Assembly (NCBI RefSeq): GCF_042650565.1
Contig: NZ_JBHSBH010000008.1
Coordinates: forward strand, 124,001 to 188,000
Direction: 5' to 3'
Length of the DNA: 64,000 bases
Origin: Nocardiopsis_B sediminis
GTDB taxonomy: Bacteria; Actinomycetota; Actinomycetes; Streptosporangiales; Streptosporangiaceae
In this document: positions 45,504 through 52,695 of the stretch, piece by piece
How the letters are laid out: the number at the start of each line of letters is the position of its first letter
Numbering within the stretch: position 1 is the first letter of the stretch
The notes under the pieces: model-generated
What the model saw: only the letters and a program-made list of their open reading frames with translations
Databases searched by the model: none
What the model was told of the DNA's origin: nothing
Made by a program: the position numbers and the translations under genes

Positions 45504-45523
45504 GCCCAGGGGAGGGAAACCCT

Positions 45524-45645
45524 TGATGCTGTGGGCACGGTGGTGGACGTCCCGCACTACCTCACCGGCACGTTCGGTACGCGCGCCGCCGAGGACGCCC
45601 CTGCCTATGCGATGGTCCGTGTCCCTGGGGGGTTCCCGGCCGGAA
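45524..45645 (+). pseudogene. truncated third copy of the ADP-ribosyltransferase-like module
   Basis: Just after the giant gene's stop (TAG at 45501-45503), the DNA encodes DAVGTVVDVPHYLTGTFGTR and VMVRVPGGFP-like residues. The match to 42000-42110 is nearly base for base, then breaks off. It is not in frame with the giant gene's stop and marks a deletion or recombination end point. Confidence 0.85.
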
Positions 45646-45735
45646 CACACCCCTCCCCGCGGAGATCGCACGAATCCATGGGCGACGAGCCTGTCTCGTC
45701 GGCTCTCGCCCATCCCCACGACCGAAAAGGAACCG

Positions 45736-46344
45736 ATGTCCTCTCACCCAGTACTTGCCGTCCTTGACGACCTGGCGCGCGTGATCGGTGCGACGCCCCC
45801 CGATCAGGACACGGCGCCGACGCCGTGCGCCGGCCTCGACGTGGTCTCGTTGCGCCGGCACCTGCTCGGCGGGATCGGGTACTTCACCGTCGTCCTAGCC
45901 GACCCCGACGGCGACCAGCGGCCCGACCCGCGCAACTACACCGGCCCCGACGATACCGACGTCCTGGTCGCGGCGATCGGTGAACTGTCGGGGGCCGTGC
46001 GTGCCGCACTCGCCGACGGCATCGAGACGGCTTCGGTGCGGGTGCCCGCGCTGGGCGGTACTTTCCGCGGCGACTACGTGCTGAGCATGCTGGTCGCCGA
46101 GGTTGTGGTGCACGGCTGGGACATCGCCCGCGCCACCGGTCAGGCATGGGACCCCGATCCCGCCGCGTCGGAGCAGGCGCACACGCTGCTCGCCGACCAG
46201 ATCAAGCCGGAATTCCGGGGCGAAGGCATGCCCTTCGCCCCTGAAGTGCCCGTGAGCGTGGACGCCACGGCGCTGGACCGGCTGCTGGGCTTCGCGGGCC
46301 GATCGCCGGAGTGGACACCGGCACCCGTCACCCAGCGTGGGTGA
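45736..46344 (+). CDS. TIGR03086-family (DinB / maleylpyruvate isomerase fold) protein
   Basis: A 202-residue four-helix protein of the actinobacterial family related to mycothiol-dependent maleylpyruvate isomerases. Typical features are the TPCAGLDVVSLRRHLLGG start and the VAEVVVHGWDIARATGQ metal-site helix, with its His. The C-terminal FAPEVPV...DRLLGFAGRSPEW closes the family domain. The ATG at 45736 has AAAAGGAA upstream. It stands alone downstream of the module fragment. The substrate is unknown. Confidence 0.9.
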   Translation: MSSHPVLAVLDDLARVIGATPPDQDTAPTPCAGLDVVSLRRHLLGGIGYFTVVLADPDGDQRPDPRNYTGPDDTDVLVAAIGELSGAVRAALADGIETASVRVPALGGTFRGDYVLSMLVAEVVVHGWDIARATGQAWDPDPAASEQAHTLLADQIKPEFRGEGMPFAPEVPVSVDATALDRLLGFAGRSPEWTPAPVTQRG

Positions 46345-46711
46345 GCGGTGCGGCGGACCAGGAGGGTCCCGCCGCACCGCTCACCGCGGTATCGACTCCT
46401 TCAGCGCGGTGCCCCCTCGCGCGTGGACGTGCCGGTCTGCGGAGACGATCCCACGGCCAAGGCGGTGGCGATCGGGCTGACGCGCGCGATCTGCGGCCAC
46501 GACGGTAGCGACGTCGGCGTCGGCCTGCCGGGCACCTCGCAGGCGACCGTCGCGCCGGCGCCGAAGACCACCGGGACCTGGCCTTCGGCGACGGCCGTTC
46601 GCGGCGATGGCGTGGCCGGGCGCGCGCTGGGCGAGCTTGGGCATGTGGCGCCGCGCCGGTTCCGGCGGGGCGCCGCGTGTGTCGGGCTCTGCGCGTCCGG
46701 GCCCGGCGGGG
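46345..46711. other. intergenic region with a possible gene remnant
   Basis: This 367-bp gap carries one stretch (46420-46500) resembling a decayed oxidoreductase gene, listed separately. Nothing else is recognisable. Confidence 0.5.
46420..46500 (+). pseudogene. possible F420-dependent NADP reductase-like remnant
   Basis: About 27 residues, RVDVPVCGDDPTAKAVAIGL and what follows, recall the middle of NADPH:F420 reductase-like proteins (V-x-V-x-x-x-G-D-D-x-x-A-K). No intact frame surrounds it and the flanks appear frame-shifted. The call rests on this short match. Confidence 0.35.
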
Positions 46712-47104
46712 TCAGCCCGCGAGCTGCTTCTTCAGGGCCTCGGCGTCGTGGACGGCCGACATCTGCGCGAACTTGCCGTCGCGGATCCGGTAGATGGCGA
46801 ATTCGTCGATCTCGATCGCAGCGCCCGTGGGGGCCACCCCGAGCCATTCCTTGGTGGGGGTGCCGTGGTTGACGGAGTGGCAGGCCAGGGTTTCTCCGTT
46901 GATCGCCACCTCCTTGATCTCCCAGTGGAAGTCGGGAACCGCGTCGGTGATGCTCTTAAGTGCCGCAACGACGTCGGCGCGAGTGGCCGGCTCTCCGTGC
47001 GAGAGGATGGACTCGTGGACGAACTCGTCCATGCGGTCGAACTCATGCGCGTTGAGCGCCTCGCAGTAGCGGTCGTAGAACTCGCGCATGTCGAAGTCGG
47101 ACAT
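46712..47104 (-). CDS. SnoaL-like / ester cyclase family protein
   Basis: A 130-residue NTF2-like protein of the SnoaL polyketide-cyclase type. It shows the family's start (REFYDRYCEALNAHEFDRMD), the central H-G-x-P region (NHGTPTKEWLGVAPTGAAIE) and EFAIYRIRDGKFAQMSAVHD near the C-terminus. AGAAGGG precedes the ATG at 47104. Many members are ester cyclases or of unknown function; no polyketide genes are nearby, so a general NTF2-fold role is all that can be said. Confidence 0.87.
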   Translation of the reverse strand: MSDFDMREFYDRYCEALNAHEFDRMDEFVHESILSHGEPATRADVVAALKSITDAVPDFHWEIKEVAINGETLACHSVNHGTPTKEWLGVAPTGAAIEIDEFAIYRIRDGKFAQMSAVHDAEALKKQLAG

Positions 47105-47625
47105 GATCGCCCTTCTCGCCCGGTGGCCGGGCTGTATTCGTGTGCTCATGGTTCACGTGCGACATCCGTCGCGATCTCGTCGGCCGTCTTGGTCCGCACG
47201 TAGCGTTCGGGGTCGGTGGTCCAGGTCGTCATCCCGTCACGGATGTGCTTCTCCGGGGCCTGGACCGATGTGTGGGCCCCGCGACGCGGCCCGTAGATGG
47301 GGGTGTGCGCGTCGGCGGCGGTCGTCCGGAACCCGTTCGGGCAGGCTCCATCCGATCGCCTCCAGCGCGGTCGCGTCCGGGGCCGCGAGTTCGACCGGCA
47401 CCTGGCCGTCGTCGCCGAGCCCCCTCGTGCGGGGTGGGAGGGCGACGTGGAGGCGCGGGGGAGCGCCGCGGAGGTCTCGACGTGGGGAGTCGTTCGCGCA
47501 CCACCCCACGGCCATGACCGCCCGCATCGCCACGGCCCGCGCCGTCGCCGAGCGAGTGCGCCCGGGCGATGGTGGCGGCATGGAACCTGGGACGCTTCGG
47601 GTGCCACGCAGCGTGGGGTGCCTGC
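47105..47625. other. 521-bp gap with a possible frame-shifted remnant
   Basis: On the minus strand, two frames give protein-like stretches: GDDGQVPVELAAPDATALEA at about 47350-47440 and IRDGMTTWTTDPERYVRTKT at about 47180-47240. They may belong to one broken gene. I cannot name the family. Confidence 0.3.
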
Positions 47626-48378
47626 TCAGATCTGGTTCTCTCCGCCGTCGACGTAGAGGTTCGCGCCGACGACGTAGCTGCTCTGTTCCGAGGCCAGGAA
47701 GGCAATGGCCGCGGCGGCCTCCTCGGGCTGGCCCATGCGGCCCTTGGCCACGGTCGCGGCGACATTCTCCTTGACGGCCCGGGCGGTCTCCTCGTCGCCG
47801 AACGCGGCGGTGCCCCCGGGAGTCTCGATCCATGCCGGCGAGACCACGTTGACCCGGATGCCGCGGCCCTTGAGCTCGGTGGACCACGTGCGCGCGAAGG
47901 ACCGGACGGCCGCCTTCGACGCCGCGTACGCGCCGAACGCCTCCACGCCGCGGTCGGCGGCCGTGGAGCCGGTGAGGATCACCGAGGCTCCGTCGTTGAG
48001 CAGCGGGAGCGCCTTCTGCACGGTGAACAGCGTGCCGCGGGTGTTGACCGCGAAGGTGTGGTCGAAGTGCTCCTCGGTGGTCTGCTCCAGCGTCACGAAC
48101 GCACCGACCGCCGCGTTGGCCACGAGCACGTCCAGCCCCTTGCCCCGGGCCCGGACCGCGTCATAGAGCCGGTCCAGGTCGGCCTTCTTGGCGATGTCGC
48201 CGGCCACCCCCGTCGCCCGGTCGGTTCCGATGGTCTTGACGGCGGCCTCAAGTTCGGATTCGCGTCGGCCGGTGACGAACACGTAGGCGCCCTCGTCCGC
48301 CAGCCGTAGGGCGGTGGCCAGGCCGATACCGGTGCTGCCCCCGGTGACCACCGACGTCTTGCCTTCCAGCTGTCCCAT
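47626..48378 (-). CDS. short-chain dehydrogenase/reductase (SDR)
   Basis: A 250-residue classical SDR. The nucleotide-binding TGGSTGIG is at residues 12-19, NAAVG at 88-92, and the catalytic Ser138, Tyr151 and Lys155 (YAASK) are all present. The C-terminal SSYVVGANLYVDGG is typical. NADP or NAD use cannot be settled: the loop after the second strand reads TGRRE, and Arg there favours NADP. GGAGACACCCAC precedes the ATG. It is divergent from the AraC-type regulator, which probably controls it. Confidence 0.93.
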   Translation of the reverse strand: MGQLEGKTSVVTGGSTGIGLATALRLADEGAYVFVTGRRESELEAAVKTIGTDRATGVAGDIAKKADLDRLYDAVRARGKGLDVLVANAAVGAFVTLEQTTEEHFDHTFAVNTRGTLFTVQKALPLLNDGASVILTGSTAADRGVEAFGAYAASKAAVRSFARTWSTELKGRGIRVNVVSPAWIETPGGTAAFGDEETARAVKENVAATVAKGRMGQPEEAAAAIAFLASEQSSYVVGANLYVDGGENQI

Positions 48379-48421
48379 GTGGGTGTCTCCATCACTGTCT
48401 CGATGCCGATCCGTTCGGTAT

Positions 48422-48447
48422 CGATACTGCGGGAAATCGGCGATACT
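48422..48447. promoter_or_regulatory. direct repeat operator candidate between SDR and AraC genes
   Basis: Two CGATACT heptamers lie at 48422-48428 and 48441-48447, 19 bp apart (about two helical turns), in the divergent intergenic region. Direct repeats at this spacing are typical of AraC-type binding. Confidence 0.45.
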
Positions 48448-48500
48448 ATCCATGATGCAGAATCCGCCATTCTTTACGTATCGTCCAGGAGGTGTCGTTG

Positions 48501-49451
48501 GTGCTCGGCTTTCGGGATCCCGTGGCCGACGCGATCAGCCTGCTCCGGCCCCGCACGGTGATCGGGCCCAGCCTCCTGGCCGCGGGGGAGTGGGCGTTGC
48601 GCTTCGACACGTTCCTGCACGTGCGGATCGGCGGGCTCGTGCGCGGCACGTGCTGGTTGATCCTCGACGGGCACGAGCCGGTGCTCCTGCACGAGGGGGA
48701 CACCTTCATGCTCGGCAACCCGCCGCCCTACGTGCTGGCCAGCACGCCCGACGCACGCCCGCGCCCTGCGCAGCCGGTGTTGGCGGGTGCCGAAGACGGG
48801 TTCGTGCGGATCGGCCCGCAGGCCGAGGAGGACCTCTACCTCTGCGTCGGGCACATCGCGTTCGACGACAGGAACGCGGCCCTGCTGACCGATCTCCTTC
48901 CGCCGCTCGTGATCGTCCGCGTGGCCGATCCTCACGGCAATCGACTCGCGCAGCTGATCGACCTCCTGGCCACCGAGGTCGGAGTCACCGCCGCCGGCGG
49001 CCCGCTGGTGCAGAACCACCTCGCACAGATCCTGCTCGTGCACATGCTGCGCGCTCACGCCGGTCAAACGGACCGGCCCACCGGCTGGCTGGGCGCCCTG
49101 AACGAGGACGGCATCGGTGCCGCCCTGCGCGCCGTGCACGCCGACGTGGCCCACTCCTGGAGCCTCAAGGAGCTCGCCGACATCAGCCACATGTCGCGTT
49201 CCGCCTTCGCCCAGTCCTTCAAGAGCCACGTCGGGGTCCCGCCGTTGGAGTACCTGATCCAATGGCGCATGAGCCTCGCCCGCGACGCCCTCGCCCGCGA
49301 CACGCTGTCGATCTCCGAGCTCGCACAAGCGACGGGCTACCTGTCCGAAAGCGCGTTCAGCACCGCGTTCCGCCGCGTGGTCGGCTCATCGCCCGCACAG
49401 TTCCGCAACCAGGCACGTCAGCCATCGCGCTCGGCCGCGAACGGAAGCTGA
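48501..49451 (+). CDS. AraC family transcriptional regulator
   Basis: A 316-residue regulator with an N-terminal cupin-type sensing domain of the AraC-cupin class (LHVRIGGLVRGTCWLILDGH, then the ... GDTFMLGNPPPYVL barrel strand) and two C-terminal helix-turn-helices. The first is SLKELADISHMSRSAFAQSF and the second SISELAQATGYLSESAFSTA. The GTG at 48501 was chosen because AGGAGG lies eight bases upstream; GTG 48492 overlaps that site. It is divergent from the SDR gene and probably activates it. The C-terminus faces the TetR gene. Confidence 0.9.
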   Translation: MLGFRDPVADAISLLRPRTVIGPSLLAAGEWALRFDTFLHVRIGGLVRGTCWLILDGHEPVLLHEGDTFMLGNPPPYVLASTPDARPRPAQPVLAGAEDGFVRIGPQAEEDLYLCVGHIAFDDRNAALLTDLLPPLVIVRVADPHGNRLAQLIDLLATEVGVTAAGGPLVQNHLAQILLVHMLRAHAGQTDRPTGWLGALNEDGIGAALRAVHADVAHSWSLKELADISHMSRSAFAQSFKSHVGVPPLEYLIQWRMSLARDALARDTLSISELAQATGYLSESAFSTAFRRVVGSSPAQFRNQARQPSRSAANGS

Positions 49452-49486
49452 GGCAGGCGCGCCGGTGCCCGGCTGCGCCGCGCCCA

Positions 49487-50089
49487 TTAGCCGCTCAGGA
49501 CGCTGTCAACGGCGGCGAACAAGGTCGCGTTCTCGGATATGAGGGCTGATTCCGAGCCGGGTAGCGCCCTTTCCAGGGTGAGGCCGTTGATGACAGTGAG
49601 CAGGAACTTCGCGCGTTGAGCGTTGTCGCCCTCGGGGAGTGATCCTTCGTCGGCGAGGACGGACAGCCAGTGCTCCACGCGGTGCTGCATCTGCCGCTCA
49701 ATGGCGAGGTACGCCTGTCGCGTGTCCTCGGTCGGCTCGGCGGCGATGAGCATCCGGTAGGTCGTGCCCAAAGCCTCTCTCGCCTGCTGTCCGGTCCCGA
49801 CGGGCGCGATGATCTGCCGCAGGCAGCCGACCAGCCGGTCCCGCGCGGGCGTGTCCGTGTCGTGGATGGGGTCGCTCGGGAAGGCCAGGCCGTAGATGCC
49901 GGCGAGCACCGCGTCCTGAAGGGCGCGCTGCGTCGGGAAGTGGTGCCGGAGTGAGCCTGTACTCACGCCGGCCCTGGCGGCGACCGCCCGCACGCTCAAT
50001 CGTGCGGTGGGGTTCTCACTCACCATCGTCGCGGCCGCAACGAGGATCCTCTCGCGAGAGCTCGGCTTCGAGTCGGCTGATTCGGTCAT
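49487..50089 (-). CDS. TetR family transcriptional regulator
   Basis: A 200-residue TetR protein. The N-terminal helix-turn-helix (LSVRAVAARAGVSTGSLRHH, residues 31-50) and the following FPTQRALQDAVL helix are typical. The ligand domain is unassigned. The ATG at 50089 follows GGAGGAGG. It is divergent from two membrane-protein genes, and palindromic operators lie between them, so it probably represses itself and that pair. The efflux-like setting would fit a drug- or lipid-responsive repressor, but the neighbours are not recognisable pumps. Confidence 0.9.
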   Translation of the reverse strand: MTESADSKPSSRERILVAAATMVSENPTARLSVRAVAARAGVSTGSLRHHFPTQRALQDAVLAGIYGLAFPSDPIHDTDTPARDRLVGCLRQIIAPVGTGQQAREALGTTYRMLIAAEPTEDTRQAYLAIERQMQHRVEHWLSVLADEGSLPEGDNAQRAKFLLTVINGLTLERALPGSESALISENATLFAAVDSVLSG

Positions 50090-50117
50090 GGGCAATTCCA
50101 CCTCCTCCCCAACTCTA

Positions 50118-50176
50118 CTAGCACACCGTACTAGCACGGTGTGTTAGTCTCTGCTGTCGCTAGCACAGTGTGTTGG
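50118..50176. promoter_or_regulatory. TetR operator cluster
   Basis: A 12-bp inverted repeat (CTAGCACACCGT at 50118-50129 and ACGGTGTGTTAG at 50136-50147, one mismatch) is followed by a second copy of its right half, CTAGCACAGTGTGTTGG at 50160-50176. The cluster lies between the TetR gene and the start at 50207 and would fit a dimer or two-dimer operator. Confidence 0.68.
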
Positions 50177-50206
50177 AAACCGGACGGTTCAGGACGGGGA
50201 GAGGGC

Positions 50207-50860
50207 ATGCTCGATCAGTGGCGCCGTCGGCGGGCGGCAGCACGCGTCAAGGACGGGGACGGACGCCAACTGAAGCGCTTCCGTTGGTGGCACCTACTCG
50301 GCCGCTCCCTCTTCTACATCCGCCTCCCCGGCGACGACGGGCGCGAAATGGAGTACGCGGTCGACGTCTCGCACTGGGGCGAGCAAGAGGACGGTGACGT
50401 CAGGGCGCACCTGTACCGCGACGGCAGACACCGCGCCCAGTCCAAGATGCCCGCGGCCTTCCCCGTCCCGGGCGGTCGCATCGAGGTCGCGATGAGCGCC
50501 TTCGGGCTCAGACGCTGCCACTACGTCACCACCGGCGGCGCAGAGCAACAGCTCACCCCCGACCCGAGATCCCCCGAGGGACGCCGCGCCCGCCTCCACC
50601 GCGAGCACCCGAATCTGAGCCGCTGCATCGGGCTCGTCTCGGTGGTCGTGCTCATCGTCGGAATCGGCCTGAACCTGCTGCAGGCTCTCGGACCGATCTC
50701 GCAGATCCCCCCGGTCAACGAGGTGACCGGAACCTTCACACCGCCCATCCTGCTGCCGTTCTGGCTCAACATCACGCTCGTTCTCGCCGCCGCGCTGGGC
50801 AGCACGGAACGTGCACTCCGGCTGCGCCACTCCTGGCTACTCGACGGCGCAGGCAACTGA
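50207..50860 (+). CDS. two-span membrane protein of unknown family
   Basis: A 217-residue protein. The N-terminal part is basic (DQWRRRRAAARVKDGDGR) and then predicted soluble beta-type (residues 25-120). Two hydrophobic spans follow near residues 140-165 (GLVSVVVLIVGIGLNLL) and 185-205 (LPFWLNITLVLAAALGS). GGGGAGAGGG precedes the ATG at 50207. It is 20 bp upstream of the DUF418 gene, so the two form an operon under the TetR-type regulator. Confidence 0.75.
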   Translation: MLDQWRRRRAAARVKDGDGRQLKRFRWWHLLGRSLFYIRLPGDDGREMEYAVDVSHWGEQEDGDVRAHLYRDGRHRAQSKMPAAFPVPGGRIEVAMSAFGLRRCHYVTTGGAEQQLTPDPRSPEGRRARLHREHPNLSRCIGLVSVVVLIVGIGLNLLQALGPISQIPPVNEVTGTFTPPILLPFWLNITLVLAAALGSTERALRLRHSWLLDGAGN

Positions 50861-50880
50861 CCCCCCACCGAAAGGACGAC

Positions 50881-52128
50881 ATGACCATCCGCAACCCCCA
50901 TCCCGCGCCGGCCCCGTCGGCCGGCGGCCCGGTGCGCTCGACTCCGCTGTCCGAGCGGTCCCTGGCCCCCGACCTGGCACGGGGGATGATGCTGCTGCTG
51001 ATCGCCCTGGCCCACGTGCCGTGGTTCATCTACGACGCCCCTGCCGGCCTGGCCCTGCTTCACCCCGCCGACGGCAACCTCGCCGACAGGATCGCCCAGG
51101 CGTTCACCGTGATCATCGTCGATGCCCGCGCCTACACGATGTTCGGCTTCCTCTTCGCCTACGGGGTCGGGCAGCTCTACGCCCGGCAGATGTCCCGGGG
51201 CGCCGGCCCTGCCGACGCTCGCCGCCTGCTGCGCCGGCGGCACCTGTGGATGCTGCTGTTCGGCGCGGTCCACGCCCTCCTGCTGTGGCAGGGCGACATC
51301 ATCGGCACCTATGGCCTGATCGGTCTGATCATGGTCCCCCTCTTCCTCAACCGCAGCGACCGCACCCTCAAGGCCTGGATCGCCGTCCTGCTGGCGGCCG
51401 GGGCCCTGTACAGCGCCGCGACGGCGGCGGCCGGCCTGGTGGCCCCGGCGGCCGACGCGGTCCCCGTCGCCGACGTCCAACGCATGAGCATCGCCGAGAC
51501 CGGCTACCTCCCCTCCGCCGCCATCCGCCTGTCGGACTGGGGGGCGGTGCTGGTCTCCGGCCTGTTCACCTTCGCGCTGCCCACGGCGTTCCTGATCGGG
51601 CTGCTGGCCGCCCGCCACCGCCTGCTCGACGAGCCCGCGCGCCACCTGCCGCTGCTGCGCCGCCTCGCCGTGGCCGGCATCTCCGTCGGCTGGCTGGCCG
51701 GGCTGCCGCTGGCCCTCCAGCACATCGGCGCCATAGCGCCGGCCTATGTGCCGGTGTTCTCCGGGTTGCACCTGTACGCCGGGATCTTCACCGGAGTGGG
51801 CTATGCCGCGCTGTTCGGCCTCATCGCGCACTGGATCGCCACCCGCGGCCGGCAGCGGTCGCTGCCGGTGCGGGCGCTGGTCTCCCTGGGCCGCCGGTCG
51901 ATGAGCGGCTACCTGGCGCAGTCGCTGGTGTGGGGGCCGGTGCTGGCCGCCTGGGGGCTGGGTCTGGGGGTGTACCTGTCGAGCTGGTCGGCGATGCTGG
52001 TGGCCGTGGCCACCTGGCTGGTGACCGTCGCCGTGGCGTATGCGCTCGACCGCACCGGCAGGCGGGGCCCGGCGGAGGTGCTGCTGCGTGGGTTGACCTA
52101 CCGGGCGGTGCGGTCGGGCAACGACTGA
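50881..52128 (+). CDS. DUF418 family membrane protein (YeiB-like)
   Basis: A 415-residue polytopic protein with about nine to ten hydrophobic spans. It matches the DUF418/YeiB pattern: the opening ERSLAPDLARGMMLLLIALA, the ARAYTMFGFLFAYGVG motif and the C-terminal GRRSMSGYLAQSLVWGPVLA. Members are related to acyltransferase-like or transporter-like membrane proteins of uncertain function. It lies in an operon with the preceding membrane protein, divergent from the TetR gene. Confidence 0.9.
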   Translation: MTIRNPHPAPAPSAGGPVRSTPLSERSLAPDLARGMMLLLIALAHVPWFIYDAPAGLALLHPADGNLADRIAQAFTVIIVDARAYTMFGFLFAYGVGQLYARQMSRGAGPADARRLLRRRHLWMLLFGAVHALLLWQGDIIGTYGLIGLIMVPLFLNRSDRTLKAWIAVLLAAGALYSAATAAAGLVAPAADAVPVADVQRMSIAETGYLPSAAIRLSDWGAVLVSGLFTFALPTAFLIGLLAARHRLLDEPARHLPLLRRLAVAGISVGWLAGLPLALQHIGAIAPAYVPVFSGLHLYAGIFTGVGYAALFGLIAHWIATRGRQRSLPVRALVSLGRRSMSGYLAQSLVWGPVLAAWGLGLGVYLSSWSAMLVAVATWLVTVAVAYALDRTGRRGPAEVLLRGLTYRAVRSGND

Positions 52129-52204
52129 GAGGGCGCGTATCGAGTCGTGATCAATCCCCGGGTTCGGCCCCGCTCCGAGGCTCTGAGCCGGTAGATCGTC
52201 GTGT

Positions 52205-52300
52205 GTGACTCGAGTGCAACTGACGGACGATAAGGGGGAGTTCATCGCGCGGTACCTGCCGATTGGCGAGTGGGCGCGGCCGCACGCGTTGCGGCCTTGC
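52205..52300 (+). pseudogene. IS5-family transposase N-terminal remnant
   Basis: About 32 residues starting at the GTG read VQLTDDKGEFIARYLPIGE, matching the start of IS5-type transposases (L-T-D-x-x-W-x-x-I-x-P-x-L-P). The next conserved blocks are absent or frame-shifted. The rest of 52129-52522 shows nothing else. Confidence 0.6.
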
Positions 52301-52522
52301 CCGGCCACGCAGCGGCTACGTGATCGGACCCGAACGGGACGCGGCCGCGTAGCCGCCGCAGGTGAGTCCCGCCTCCGGCGGCCGCTTCGACACCGAGGGC
52401 GATGGGGGAACCGCCCAACGACGGCGTCAGGTGATCGTCGGCATGTCCGGTACCGGCCATGCGATGGCGATCATGTTGCGTGCTCGCCAGGGTGCAGAGA
52501 GGAACAACCCTCGAAGGAAACC

Positions 52523-52672
52523 ATGAAGACGACCCGACTGCGCCAGAAGATCACGGTCGGCCGCGAGGCCGGGTCCGGCCGGTTCGGGGCGGGCTGCAAC
52601 CAGTGGCGCCCAGGCGCGATGGACCACATCATGCCGACGACACCGGCTGCTGCCCCTTACTGCTGCGCCTGA
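52523..52672 (+). CDS. 49-aa ORF with Cys-rich C-terminus
   Basis: A small ORF with AAGGAAACC before the ATG. The N-terminal half is basic (KTTRLRQKITVGREAGSGRF); the tail ends in YCCA, with a third Cys at residue 25. It is followed 23 bp later by the DUF6650-like gene. A basic leader and Cys tail might suggest a modified peptide precursor, but no maturation enzyme is nearby and it may simply be an uncharacterised small protein. Confidence 0.45.
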   Translation: MKTTRLRQKITVGREAGSGRFGAGCNQWRPGAMDHIMPTTPAAAPYCCA

Positions 52673-52695
52673 CGAATCTCGGGAGACGATCAGCG

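Noticed and set aside
44746..45503. C-terminal enzymatic toxin domain and a downstream immunity gene for the giant protein
   Set aside because: The C-terminus is HTH-like repeats, and the next gene encodes a TIGR03086-type protein; no nuclease, deaminase or immunity-like product was seen.
10377..45503. A complete ESX secretion system
   Set aside because: No EccC/FtsK-SpoIIIE ATPase, EccB/D/E, mycosin or EccA gene is present; only substrates and partners are seen.
50521..52308. 595-codon minus-strand frame over the membrane-protein genes
   Set aside because: The plus-strand products have clear spans and DUF418 motifs; the minus translation is Gln/Gly/Arg-rich without domains.
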